From contig CAWFLL010000002.1 in the NCBI GenBank assembly GCA_963816785.1, forward strand, positions 372,001-436,000: a stretch of 64,000 nucleotides of DNA. The letters are read 5' to 3'. Under the pieces are notes generated by a model. It saw only the letters and a program-made list of their open reading frames with translations. It did no database searches and was not told the origin of the DNA. The translations under genes were made by a program, and so were the position numbers. Source of the DNA: VRUE01 sp963816785. GTDB lineage: Bacteria > Actinomycetota > Thermoleophilia > Solirubrobacterales > 70-9. Below are positions 52,282-60,578 of the stretch, one piece after another. The first letter of the stretch is position 1, and every line of letters begins with the position of its first letter.

Positions 52282-52360
52282 CTGAGCGCCTGGTTCAAGG
52301 ACGCAGGGAGCGCGGCGTGCTCTGCACGTGAGCGACCGAGGACGCCGAACAGGCGCTCAG
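52282..52360. repeat. Large inverted repeat between convergent genes
   Basis: CTGAGCGCCTG at 52282-52292 is the exact complement of CAGGCGCTCAG at 52350-52360. The stem can be extended inward by TTC/GAA past a single bulged G. The 50-odd bases between contain further short complementary pieces. It fills the gap between a rightward and a leftward gene, so a two-way terminator or a small structured RNA is likely. Confidence 0.5.
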
Positions 52361-52619
52361 AGGGCTTCCTGGCGGAGGCCGCAGTAGGGGCAGTCGCTGA
52401 CGTCGAGGCCGATCAGCTGATCGCAGCGGCGGCAGGCGCGGAGGTTGTCCGGGAGCGGGGCAGCGCCGAGGCGGACGGCGCGAGCGGCAGCACCATCGCC
52501 ACCGGCTCCATCTCCTCACCGGTCTCGCGATCGGCATAGACCGCGCCCGGCTCGGCGTGGGCGAACGCCTCGCGTCCAGAGGCCGGTGCCCGCATCCGAT
52601 AGAGCTGCTTCGGGTTCAC
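52357..52619 (-). CDS. Small zinc-ribbon protein (one apparent frameshift)
   Basis: About 87 residues: VNPKQLYRMRAPASGREAFAHAEPG, then a hydrophobic stretch (VAMVLPLAPSASALP), then a zinc ribbon CRRCDQLIGLDVSDCPYCG and a short tail. The ribbon is in a different frame from the start; one extra C in CCCC near 52458 joins them. Divergent from the glycosyltransferase at 52653. The role is unknown. Confidence 0.5.
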
Positions 52620-52652
52620 GGCGGAGAAGACTGAATAGCTTGCACGGCAGCG

Positions 52653-53999
52653 ATGCGCGTCCTCGTCTTTCACGGGTACATGCTGCGCGGCACGGGCAGC
52701 AACATCTACACCGCCAACCTGGCCTCGGCGCTGGCCAGGCTCGGGCACGAGGTTCACCTGGTCTGCCAGGAGCGGAACGTCGAGCTGGAGGGCGTCGAGA
52801 TCCACAATCCCGACATCCACGGCCTCCTTCCCGTCTACGTGAAAGATCCCTACGAGGGGTTCGAGGTGAAGGCATTCCCGGAGTTGACCGAGGCTGAGCT
52901 CGACCGCTACCTCGAGGCCAACGTCGATGCCGTCCGCGAGGTCGCCGCCCGCGCCGGGGGAATCGACGCCGCGCTGGCCGGCCACCTCGTGATGGGGCCG
53001 TGCATCCTGGCCCGTGCCGGGATCGGCGAGTTCGCCGCCAAGATCCACGGCTCCGCCCTCGAGTACACGGTCAAACCCAATCCGCGCTTCCTTCCCTACG
53101 CCGAAGAGGGCATGCGGGCCGCCACCTGCGTCCTCGCCGGCTCCCACCACACCGCTGAGTCCCTCTGGAATGCGCTCCCGAGCGTCCCTGGCCTGAGAGA
53201 GAAGACCCGGCTCGGGCCCCCCGGCGTCGACACCGAGGCGTTCCGTCCGCGAGATGAGCGCCCGCGGCGGGAGCCGCTGGTGGTGTTCGTCGGCAAGCTG
53301 ATCGTCTCCAAGGGGCTGGACCTGCTGATCGCGGCGTGGCCGCTGGTGCGCGCGGAGCACCCGGAGGCGCGGCTGGTCATCGCCGGCTGGGGCGAGTACG
53401 AGGGCGGCCTGCATCGACTGCTCGCGGCCCTCGATCGCGGCGACCTGGCCGCCGCGCGTGAGGTCGCGGCGCTCGGATGGAAGCTGGAGGGAGGGGAGGA
53501 GGAGCCGCTGCCAATCCTGAGCGCGTTCCTGGCCGCGCCGCCGCCGGGCTACACGGAGGCGGCGCGGGGGATCGCCGGCTCGATCGAGCTGATCGGGCGC
53601 CTCGAGCACGACCAGGTCGCCGAGCTGCTCCCGGCGGCGGAGGCGCTGGTGATGCCGAGCACCTTCCCCGAGGCGTTCGGGATGGTCGCGGCCGAGGCTG
53701 CGGCCTGCGGCGCGCTGCCGGTGTCGGCCGGGCACTCCGGGATGCTCGAGGTCTCCCGCAAACTGGCCGAGGCGCTGCCCGAAGAGGTGGCCTCCCTGAC
53801 CTCCTTCCCGGTCGAAGAGGGGTCGATCGAGGCGATCGCGGAGAGGCTCGATCGCTGGCTGTCGCTGCCCGAGGAGGAGCGGGCCGAGACTCGCGAGGCG
53901 CTGGTCGCGACCGCCCACCGGCTCTGGAGCTGGGAGGGGGTGGCGCGGGGGGTCATCGCCGCCTCACGGGGCGAGCTTGACCGTCTGCCGGATGCATAG
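52653..53999 (+). CDS. GT4-type glycosyltransferase
   Basis: 448 residues, intact. MRVLVFHGYMLRGTGSNIYTANLASALARLGHEVHLV at the front, KIHGSALEYTVKPN, GVDTEAFRPRDE, VFVGKLIVSKGLDLLIAAWPLV, and the donor site AEALVMPSTFPEAFGMVAAEAAACGALPVSAGHSGM. By family it moves a sugar from a nucleotide donor; the acceptor is unknown. It lies 18 bases before coxB but has no evident link to respiration. Confidence 0.87.
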   Translation: MRVLVFHGYMLRGTGSNIYTANLASALARLGHEVHLVCQERNVELEGVEIHNPDIHGLLPVYVKDPYEGFEVKAFPELTEAELDRYLEANVDAVREVAARAGGIDAALAGHLVMGPCILARAGIGEFAAKIHGSALEYTVKPNPRFLPYAEEGMRAATCVLAGSHHTAESLWNALPSVPGLREKTRLGPPGVDTEAFRPRDERPRREPLVVFVGKLIVSKGLDLLIAAWPLVRAEHPEARLVIAGWGEYEGGLHRLLAALDRGDLAAAREVAALGWKLEGGEEEPLPILSAFLAAPPPGYTEAARGIAGSIELIGRLEHDQVAELLPAAEALVMPSTFPEAFGMVAAEAAACGALPVSAGHSGMLEVSRKLAEALPEEVASLTSFPVEEGSIEAIAERLDRWLSLPEEERAETREALVATAHRLWSWEGVARGVIAASRGELDRLPDA

Positions 54000-54017
54000 A
54001 ATGCGCGATTCCTGACC

Positions 54018-54808
54018 ATGATGGGCCGTCTGCCGATAGTGAAAATGCTCGCCGCGACCGTCGCCGGGACGGCGCTGATCTCGGCGGTGATGCTGCCGAT
54101 CCGCTGGAACGGCCAGCAGGCCTCGACGGCGGCGCCGGAGATCGACCGGCTCCTCGACGTGATGATCGTCCTCTCGGCCTTCGTCTTCTCGCTGGTGGTC
54201 GTGATGCTGTTCTACGCGCTGTGGAAATTCAAAGCCAAGCCCGGCGACGAGTCCGACGGCGAGCCGATCCACGGCAACACCCGGCTGGAGATCGCCTGGA
54301 CGCTGATCCCGACGATCATCGTCCTGTTCGGAGCCGGCTACAGCTGGGTCGTCCTCGACAAGATCGAGGAGCCGGCCGACAACCCGATCAAGGTCCAGGT
54401 CTTCGCGCAGCAATTCGCCTGGAGCTTCGGCTACCCCGGCAAGGACAACGCCTGGTCGGAGGGCGTGATGCACGTCCCCCTCGGCCGCCAGGTCCAGTTC
54501 AAAATGCATGCTCAGGACGTGATCCACTCGTTCTGGGTGCCGGAGTGGCGGATCAAGAAAGACGCCGTCCCGGGGATCACCACGACCGCGACCGTGACCC
54601 CGGACCGGGAGGGCACCTACCAGCTGATCTGCACCGAGCTCTGCGGCTTTGGCCACGCGGCGATGCGGGCCGAAGTCGTCGTCGAGCCCGCGCCGGAGTT
54701 CCGCAAGTGGGTCGAGGGGCTGGACCAGAAGGTGCCCGAACCGCTGGAGCAGTCGGTGATCCAGGCACAGAGGCGAACCCGGTGCCGGTCGGGGCAGGAG
54801 GGGCATAA
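54018..54808 (+). CDS. coxB: Cytochrome c oxidase subunit II (one apparent frameshift near end)
   Basis: About 263 residues. Two membrane helices (about 11-27 and 47-72), then the CuA domain: FAQQFAWSFGYPG, MHAQDVIHSFWVPEWRIKKDAVPG, and CTELCGFGHAAM with both copper cysteines, histidine and methionine. As given, the frame runs on into coxA. One extra G in TCGGTGATCC near 54760 instead gives a normal hydrophilic end, EANPVPVGAGGA, and a TAA at 54806. I prefer that reading. Accepts electrons from cytochrome c. Confidence 0.87.
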
Positions 54809-54824
54809 TGGGGGCGAACGGCAG

Positions 54825-56729
54825 ATGGTGAACGCGATCAATCGACCCGGGTGGATCAGGGGCGGGCTCGGAACGATTCTGGGTGCCGCCTTCGGCTTCG
54901 GCCTCGTCGTCGCGCTGCGCGAGATCTCGGGCCTGCCGATCTTCCAGACCGAGCAGACCGGCTACCCGCACGTCGTCGTCGCTCTCGTTTCCGGATCATT
55001 CGGCTTCCTCGCCGGGTTCGGCTGCTTCGACTACTGGCTGCGCTGGGCGGTGGGGGCGCCGACGATCCCCGAGGACCACTCCCAGCACGGCGCGACGAGC
55101 TGGCGCGACTACTTCCGCTTCAACACCGATCACAAGGTGATCGGCATCCAGTACATCGTCACCACCTTCTTCTTCTTCTTCGTCGGCGGGCTGATGGCGA
55201 TGGTGATCCGCGCCGAGCTGGCCCAGCCGGGCGCGCAGATCGTCGAAGCCTCGACCTTCAACAGCCTCTTCTCCACCCACGCGGTGCTGATGATCTTCGT
55301 CTTCGTGATCCCGGTCTTCGCCGGGATCGCCAACTACGTCCTGCCGCTGATGATCGGCGCCCCGGACATGGCGTTCCCGCGCCTGAACGCGCTCAGCTAC
55401 TGGATGCTGCCGATTGCCGGCCTCCTCTTCATCGGCAGCTTCCTCGCCCCCGGCGGGGCCTTCGACACCGGCTGGACCGGCTACGCGCCGCTCTCAACCG
55501 GGGCGCCCCTGGGCCAGTCCTTCTTCAACCTCGGCGTCCAGTTCGCCGGCGCCTCCTCGATCGCGACCGCGCTCAACTTCCTGGTCACGATCATCACCAT
55601 GCGCGCGCCGGGGATGACCTTCTGGCGGATGCCGCTGCTGGTCTGGGCGAACCTCTCGACCTCGCTGCTGGTCGTCGCCGCGACGCCGTTCGTCGCCGGC
55701 GCCCAGTTCATGGTCCTCTTCGACCGGGTCCTCGGCACCCAGTTCTTCGAGTTCGCCGGGGGCGGCGACGTGGTCAGCTACCAGCACATCTTCTGGTTCT
55801 ACTCGCACCCGGCCGTCTACATCATGATGCTGCCCGGCTTCGGGATCATCTCGGAGGTCATCTCGACCCATGCCCGCAAGCCGATCTTCGGCTACCGGTT
55901 GATGGCGCTGGCGCTGATCGGGATCGTCGTTCTCAGCTACTCGGTCTGGGCGCACCACATGTTCGTCGCCGGGATGTTCAGCTGGCTGCGGGTGCCGATG
56001 ATGATCACGACCCTCCTGATCGCCGTCCCGACCGGGATCAAGATCTTCTCCTGGCTCGGCACCCTCTACTTCGGCAAGATCCACACCTACTCGACCGCGA
56101 TGCTGTTCGCCCTCGCCTTCATCGTCACCTTCACGATCGGCGGAATCAGCGGCGTGATGCTGGGCATGGTGCCGATCGACATCCACGTCTCCGACACCTA
56201 CTTCATCGTCGCCCACATCCACTTCGTCCTCTTCGGCGGCTCGGTGTTCACGATCTTCGCCGGCATCTACCACTGGTTCCCGAAGATGACCGGGCGGATG
56301 TACGACGAGAAACTCGGCCGAATCCACTTCTGGGGCACCCTGCTCGGGACCTGGGGCGCCTTCATCCCGATGCACTGGGTGGGAATGGACGGGATGCCGC
56401 GACGGGTCTCCGATTACGCGGCCCAGTTCGGCGACTGGAACCTGCTGATCAGCTGCTTCGCCTTCCTGCTCGGCGCCTGCCAGCTGGTCTTCCTCTACAA
56501 CATGATCGTCAGCTGGCGCTTCGGGCCGCGCGCGGAGGCCAACCCGTGGCGGGCGAAGACGATCGAGTGGCAGGTCTCCTCGCCGCCTCCGATCTTCAAC
56601 TTCGACGAGATCCCACGGGTCGTCGGCGGGCCCTACGAGTACGGCGTTCCCGGCGCTCGCCACGCGATCATGGGCGGCGAGGGCGCCGAGGTGACCCCGC
56701 CGGAGCCGGCGAAAGCGGGGGCGACGTGA
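54825..56729 (+). CDS. coxA: Cytochrome c oxidase subunit I (A2/caa3 type)
   Basis: 634 residues, at least twelve membrane helices. HAVLMIFVFVIP in an early helix, helix VI HIFWFYSHPAVYIMMLPGFG with the CuB histidine and cross-linked tyrosine, the His-His pair in SVWAHHMFVAGM, and both haem ligands in VAHIHFVLFGG. The usual helix-VI glutamate is alanine and the preceding residues are Tyr-Ser. That defines the A2 class of oxidases. ATG at 54825 follows the repaired coxB stop by 16 bases. Confidence 0.92.
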   Translation: MVNAINRPGWIRGGLGTILGAAFGFGLVVALREISGLPIFQTEQTGYPHVVVALVSGSFGFLAGFGCFDYWLRWAVGAPTIPEDHSQHGATSWRDYFRFNTDHKVIGIQYIVTTFFFFFVGGLMAMVIRAELAQPGAQIVEASTFNSLFSTHAVLMIFVFVIPVFAGIANYVLPLMIGAPDMAFPRLNALSYWMLPIAGLLFIGSFLAPGGAFDTGWTGYAPLSTGAPLGQSFFNLGVQFAGASSIATALNFLVTIITMRAPGMTFWRMPLLVWANLSTSLLVVAATPFVAGAQFMVLFDRVLGTQFFEFAGGGDVVSYQHIFWFYSHPAVYIMMLPGFGIISEVISTHARKPIFGYRLMALALIGIVVLSYSVWAHHMFVAGMFSWLRVPMMITTLLIAVPTGIKIFSWLGTLYFGKIHTYSTAMLFALAFIVTFTIGGISGVMLGMVPIDIHVSDTYFIVAHIHFVLFGGSVFTIFAGIYHWFPKMTGRMYDEKLGRIHFWGTLLGTWGAFIPMHWVGMDGMPRRVSDYAAQFGDWNLLISCFAFLLGACQLVFLYNMIVSWRFGPRAEANPWRAKTIEWQVSSPPPIFNFDEIPRVVGGPYEYGVPGARHAIMGGEGAEVTPPEPAKAGAT

Positions 56730-56788
56730 GCGCGGAGCGAGCCAAATGAGCGCAATCTGGTTCTTCGCGCAGCGAGCGAAGCGCGAGG
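56727..56788 (+). repeat. Junction repeat, copy A
   Basis: Starts at the coxA stop codon (TGAGCGCGGAGCGAGCCAAA), has the core CTGGTTCTTCGCGC and GCGAGCGAAGCGCGAGG, and ends 8 bases before the start of the stress-protein gene. CTTCGC pairs with GCGAAG. It shares a 23-base identical first block with copy C on the other strand at 63 kb. Confidence 0.88.
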
Positions 56789-56795
56789 CTGTGCG

Positions 56796-57671
56796 ATGAG
56801 CGAGGGCACCGAGGCCCGTCCCCTGCTGATCTTCCTCAACGAGGTGGCCGGCGGGCGGAAGCTGTTGAAAGCGGCCGGAGAGCGGGCCAAGAAGGTCCCC
56901 TTCGTCGCCGTCGCGGCGCCGCAGAACCAGCCCGCGGCAGGCCAGCTGATCGACGCCGGCGAGCTGCGGGACGCGGCCCGCGCCCGGGTCGAGGTGACGA
57001 TGTCGGTGCTCGCCGAGTTCGGGATCGAGTCGGTCGGCGAGGTGATGGACCCCGATCCGGCGCTGGCGCTCGACGACGCCATTCGCGCCCACGAACCGGG
57101 CGAGGTGCTTCTCTCCTGCCTCGACGAGACCCGCTTCGGCTTCACCCGCAAGGACCTGGTCGAGTGGGCGCGGAACCGGTTCGAGCCCGACGCGACCATC
57201 ACCCACATCCCGGTCCGGATCCAGGACGACTCGATCCGCTGGGACGTGACCCACACCCTCGTCGTCGCGACCCAGACCGTCGCCACGCCCGATCTGGTGG
57301 CGCGGCTCAAGCAACGGGCGGCGGAACGCCCCCACCGCTACACGATCGTCTGCCCGCGCGCGGAGGGGGTCTCCGAGCCCGAGGTCGCCCGCGACCTCGC
57401 CTCGACCCTGGCCGAGCTCTACCGCGCCGAAATCGACGCCACCGGCCAGCCGATGAGCCCCGACCCGTTCCTCGCGGTCCAGAACGCGATCGAGCACTAC
57501 CGCGTCGACGAGGTGCTGATCTCGACCTTCAGCGGTGAGAGCTCACGCTGGCTCGAGGAGGACCTGATCGGCAGGGTCCGGGAGATCACCGAGAAGCCTG
57601 TCGAGCACCTCGAGGTCGGCCGCGGGGCCGAGGCGGTGGCGGCCGCGGTCGCCGAGGGGGAGGACGGCTGA
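56796..57671 (+). CDS. Tandem universal-stress-like protein in the oxidase operon
   Basis: 291 residues made of two alpha/beta halves. The first (about 8-130) has FVAVAAPQNQP and EVLLSCLDETRFGFTRKDLVEWARNRF; the second (about 145-285) has YTIVCPRAEGV and VDEVLISTFSGESSRWLEEDLIGRVREITEKPVEHL. This is the universal stress protein plan, without the clear ATP motif GxxGS. It lies between coxA and coxC and shares its stop with the coxC start (TGATG). The role is unknown; regulation of respiration is a guess from position. Confidence 0.75.
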   Translation: MSEGTEARPLLIFLNEVAGGRKLLKAAGERAKKVPFVAVAAPQNQPAAGQLIDAGELRDAARARVEVTMSVLAEFGIESVGEVMDPDPALALDDAIRAHEPGEVLLSCLDETRFGFTRKDLVEWARNRFEPDATITHIPVRIQDDSIRWDVTHTLVVATQTVATPDLVARLKQRAAERPHRYTIVCPRAEGVSEPEVARDLASTLAELYRAEIDATGQPMSPDPFLAVQNAIEHYRVDEVLISTFSGESSRWLEEDLIGRVREITEKPVEHLEVGRGAEAVAAAVAEGEDG

Positions 57672-58294
57672 TGGAGAGCGCCTCAGTCGCAATCGGGCAC
57701 GGCCACGCCGAGCATCACGGCCCGCCCGAGGCCAATCAGAGCTCCCGGATCGACCGCCAGACGCTGGGGATCCTGCTCTTCATCGTCTCCGAGGTCATGC
57801 TGTTCGGCGCCTTCTTCGCCGCCTACTTCTTCATCCGCGTCGTCGTCAACCCGCCGACCTGGCCGCCGGAGCCGTTCGAGCTCCCGGTTGCGGTCGCCGG
57901 CGTAAACACCGCGATCCTGGTCTCCTCGAGCTTCACGGTCCATTACGCGCTGGAGTCGGTCCGGCGCGGTAACCGGGCCGGGCTCAAACTCGGCCTGGTG
58001 CTGACCTGGCTGCTGGGCGCAACGTTCCTCTTCATCCAGGTGAACGAGTACGTCCACATCGGATTCAGCGCCCGCGACCTCGCCTTCGGCTCGATCTTCT
58101 ACGGCCTCACCGGGCTGCACGGAGCCCACGTCTTCGTCGGCCTGGCGCTGCTCAGCTTCGCGACGATCCGCGCCTTCCGCGGCCACTTCGGGCCGGAGGC
58201 CAAAGACCACCTCGGCGTCGAGGTGCCGGGCATCTACTGGCACTTCGTCGACGTGATGTGGATCATCGTCTACACCTCGGTCTACATCCTCTAG
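57671..58294 (+). CDS. coxC: Cytochrome c oxidase subunit III
   Basis: 207 residues, five membrane helices, as in short bacterial subunit III. LLFIVSEVMLFGAFFAAYFF near the start, FSARDLAFGSIFYGLTGLHGAHVFVGL and the final GIYWHFVDVMWIIVYTSVYIL carry the conserved histidines and glutamate. The N-terminal histidine-rich stretch (GHGHAEHHG) may bind metal. It completes the coxB-coxA-coxC set. Confidence 0.92.
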   Translation: MESASVAIGHGHAEHHGPPEANQSSRIDRQTLGILLFIVSEVMLFGAFFAAYFFIRVVVNPPTWPPEPFELPVAVAGVNTAILVSSSFTVHYALESVRRGNRAGLKLGLVLTWLLGATFLFIQVNEYVHIGFSARDLAFGSIFYGLTGLHGAHVFVGLALLSFATIRAFRGHFGPEAKDHLGVEVPGIYWHFVDVMWIIVYTSVYIL

Positions 58295-58367
58295 GCAGTC
58301 ACGTCCTGGCCCGGTTCGGGGGCCCGCGGGATACGATTTTCGAATCGAGGCGCGATCAGACGAGCAC

Positions 58368-58790
58368 ATGCTTGAGATCGAGCGCGTATTTCCGGCGCGC
58401 CCGCCGGTCGTCTTTGCTGCATTCAGCGACGCGAATCAGCTGGTCAAATGGTTTGGGCCGCAGGGATTCACCATCCCGAGCCTGAAGTTCCAGGCTCGCG
58501 CCGGCGAGGCCTACCGGATCGAGATGCAGCCGCCGGACGGCGATCCCTTCTATCTGACCGGCCAGTTTCGCGAGGTCGACCCGCCTGCCCGGCTCGCCTA
58601 CACGTTCGTCTGGGAGGACCCGGATCCCGACGACGTCGAGACCCTGGTCGTCGTCTCATTCGGGGATCTCAGCGGATCGACGGAGGTTGCCCTCACGCAG
58701 GGCCCGTTCAAGACCGAGGCGCGCCGTGCGCTTCACCGCGACGGATGGACCGACAGCTTCGACAAGCTCGAACGGCAGCCCCTGAAATAG
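58368..58790 (+). CDS. SRPBCC/AHSA1 family protein
   Basis: 140 residues, START-like fold: IERVFPARPPVVFAAFSDANQLVKWFGPQGFTIP, TGQFREVDPPARLAYTFVWED and C-terminal helix LHRDGWTDSFDKLERQ. These proteins hold a hydrophobic ligand or act as co-chaperones. No link to the oxidase genes beyond position. The 73 bases before it show nothing definite. Confidence 0.85.
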   Translation: MLEIERVFPARPPVVFAAFSDANQLVKWFGPQGFTIPSLKFQARAGEAYRIEMQPPDGDPFYLTGQFREVDPPARLAYTFVWEDPDPDDVETLVVVSFGDLSGSTEVALTQGPFKTEARRALHRDGWTDSFDKLERQPLK

Positions 58791-58839
58791 ACGGCGGCAA
58801 GCTTGATTTTCGCTGTCGCGGGGTGACAATTGGGGGGCG

Positions 58840-59493
58840 ATGCACAATCCCCTCAGATCCGAGGCTGACGCATTTCGTTGGGTCGTCGTGATCGGGGTCG
58901 CGGCGCTCTCGGTGATCGCGCTGACGCTGCTGACGAGGCCTGTCTTCGGGGTGGTGCTGGCAGCCGCGCTGGTCGGCTTCGGGGCGGGCGTCGCCTACCG
59001 TAGCTCCCGCGGGTCGCTGCCGCGGAGTGTCGAGCTCAATCGCGGGCGCGACGGCAGGCACCGCCTGCTCGTGGTCGCCAACGAGACCGTCGGGGGAGAG
59101 GCGCTGCTCGAGGAGATCCGCAACCGCTGCCGCGGCCGCGACGCCGAGATCCTGGTGGTGACCCCGGCGCTGCCGGGCTCACGCGCTGCGCACTGGGCCT
59201 CCGACACCGACGGGGCGACTGAGCAGGCGAGGCAGCGGATGGAGCTGTCGCTGATCGAGATCGAGCGGCTGGGGCTGAAGGCGAAGGGCCAGATCGGCGA
59301 GTCCGACCCCAACGTCGCGATCGAGGATGCGCTGCGGGTCTTCCCGGCCGATGAGATCGTGATCTCGACCCATCCGCCGGAGCGCTCGCACTGGCTCGAG
59401 CGCGGCGTGGTCGAGCGGGCGCGGGAGGAGCTCGACCTGCCGATCACCCACGTCGTCGTCGACCTCTCGGCCGAGCGCAACACCGTCCACTAG
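58840..59493 (+). CDS. Membrane-anchored universal-stress-like protein
   Basis: 217 residues. Two membrane helices (about 14-32 and 35-52) are followed by one alpha/beta stress-like domain: RLLVVANETVGGEALLEEI, AEILVVTPALPG, ADEIVISTHPPERSHWLERGVVERAREELDLPITHVVVD. The HPPERSHWLE segment resembles SGESSRWLE in the soluble relative at 56796, so the two may share ancestry and function. It faces the cytoplasm by the positive-inside rule. Confidence 0.72.
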   Translation: MHNPLRSEADAFRWVVVIGVAALSVIALTLLTRPVFGVVLAAALVGFGAGVAYRSSRGSLPRSVELNRGRDGRHRLLVVANETVGGEALLEEIRNRCRGRDAEILVVTPALPGSRAAHWASDTDGATEQARQRMELSLIEIERLGLKAKGQIGESDPNVAIEDALRVFPADEIVISTHPPERSHWLERGVVERAREELDLPITHVVVDLSAERNTVH

Positions 59494-59510
59494 CTCCCGG
59501 CATCAAGGGT

Positions 59511-59553
59511 GTGATCGCCATTTGATCCGCATACCGGAACAAATGGCGATCAC
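59511..59553. terminator. Two-way terminator between convergent genes
   Basis: GTGATCGCCATTTG and CAAATGGCGATCAC are perfectly complementary (14 bp) around a 15-base loop, with a few more pairs possible outside. It lies 17 bases after the stress-protein stop and 4 before the ctaA stop. No strong T run on either side. Confidence 0.7.
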
Positions 59554-59557
59554 GCCT

Positions 59558-60532
59558 CTAGGTCCGGCTCAGGGCAGGCGCCTCCGCCTCGCCGCTGACG
59601 GGAGCGTCCGCCTCCAGGGCCGACACGCGCGGCTCGAGGCGGCCCGCCGTGGCCACCGCCCACAGCATCGCCAGCCAGGTCGTGGTGGCGACCGCGACAT
59701 GCAGCCAGACCAGCTCCGAGGGAAGCTCGAGGGCCCACTGGAGGCCGCCGAGGGCGCCCTGCAGGGCGAGCAGGCCGATCACGACGCCGAGGGGGCGGGC
59801 GGCGCGCCGGTCGCCCCCGCTACGGCGCAGCAGCAGCCAGACGGCGATCGCGGCGAGGCCGAACAGGGCGGCGATCGCCGAGTGGCGCTGCACGACCCAC
59901 TCCAGGGTCCCGGTGCCCCGGAAGTCGAAGCGGTGCACCAGTTCGCCTTCGTGGGCGCCGGCGTGCGGCCCGGAACCGGTCGAGATCGTCCCGGCGAGGA
60001 TCGTCAGCTGTCCGAGTGGGATCAGGGCCCGCACCGACCAGACCCCGGCGCGGTCGGTGGATGCGCGGCGCTCACCCGGCTCGTAGCGGGCGCACCAAGC
60101 CAGCGCGAAGGCGGCGTCGAGCAGCAGCATCGAGAGGATGAAGTGGCACATCACCAGCCCGGGCGCGAGGTGGTACTTGACCACCAGCGCGCCGAGGACC
60201 GCCTGTCCGATGACCCCGAGTGGCAGCATCGCCCCGAACAGCGCCAGGTGCCAGCGGAACGGGTGGCGGAACCAGGCGAGGACGCTGGCGACGATCACCG
60301 CGAGGCCGACGAAGCCGGTCAGCAGGCGGTTGCCGTACTCGATCACCGCGTGGGTGTCGAGCGGGGGCACCGTCCCCCCGTAGCATTTCGGCCAGTCCGG
60401 GCAGCCCAGCCCGGAGCCCGTGAGGCGCACGGCGGCCCCGGTCAGCACGATCAGGGCCAGGGCCGCGAGTGCCACCAGCGCCACTCTGGCGTAGAGCCGC
60501 GGCGTGATGTCCAGGCGCTCGCGCATCGGCAC
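59558..60532 (-). CDS. ctaA: Haem A synthase CtaA
   Basis: 324 residues, eight membrane helices in two four-helix halves. Extracytoplasmic cysteine pair C44/C50 in GSGLGCPDWPKCYGG, glutamate in HAVIEYGNRLLTG, and histidines in KYHLAPGLVMCHFILSML, VVQRHSAIAAL and WLHVAVATTTWL. Oxidises haem O to haem A for the oxidase encoded nearby. Confidence 0.92.
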   Translation of the reverse strand: MPMRERLDITPRLYARVALVALAALALIVLTGAAVRLTGSGLGCPDWPKCYGGTVPPLDTHAVIEYGNRLLTGFVGLAVIVASVLAWFRHPFRWHLALFGAMLPLGVIGQAVLGALVVKYHLAPGLVMCHFILSMLLLDAAFALAWCARYEPGERRASTDRAGVWSVRALIPLGQLTILAGTISTGSGPHAGAHEGELVHRFDFRGTGTLEWVVQRHSAIAALFGLAAIAVWLLLRRSGGDRRAARPLGVVIGLLALQGALGGLQWALELPSELVWLHVAVATTTWLAMLWAVATAGRLEPRVSALEADAPVSGEAEAPALSRT

Positions 60533-60549
60533 AGATCATGCCCCACGAC

Positions 60550-60575
60550 AGGTCGCGGCGCGAGGGCCGCGACCT
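60550..60575 (-). terminator. Hairpin between cytochrome c and ctaA
   Basis: AGGTCGCGGC and GCCGCGACCT form a perfect 10-bp stem with a 6-base loop, 4 bases after the cytochrome c stop on the minus strand. It has no T run, so it may be a weak terminator or an mRNA-end stabiliser. Confidence 0.5.
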
Positions 60576-60578
60576 CGC

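Noticed and set aside
54018..56729. A single 903-codon CoxB-CoxA fusion protein
   Set aside because: The joining segment is unlike either protein, and one added G near 54760 restores a normal CoxB tail and a TAA, followed 16 bases later by a proper CoxA start. The same type of run error is frequent nearby.
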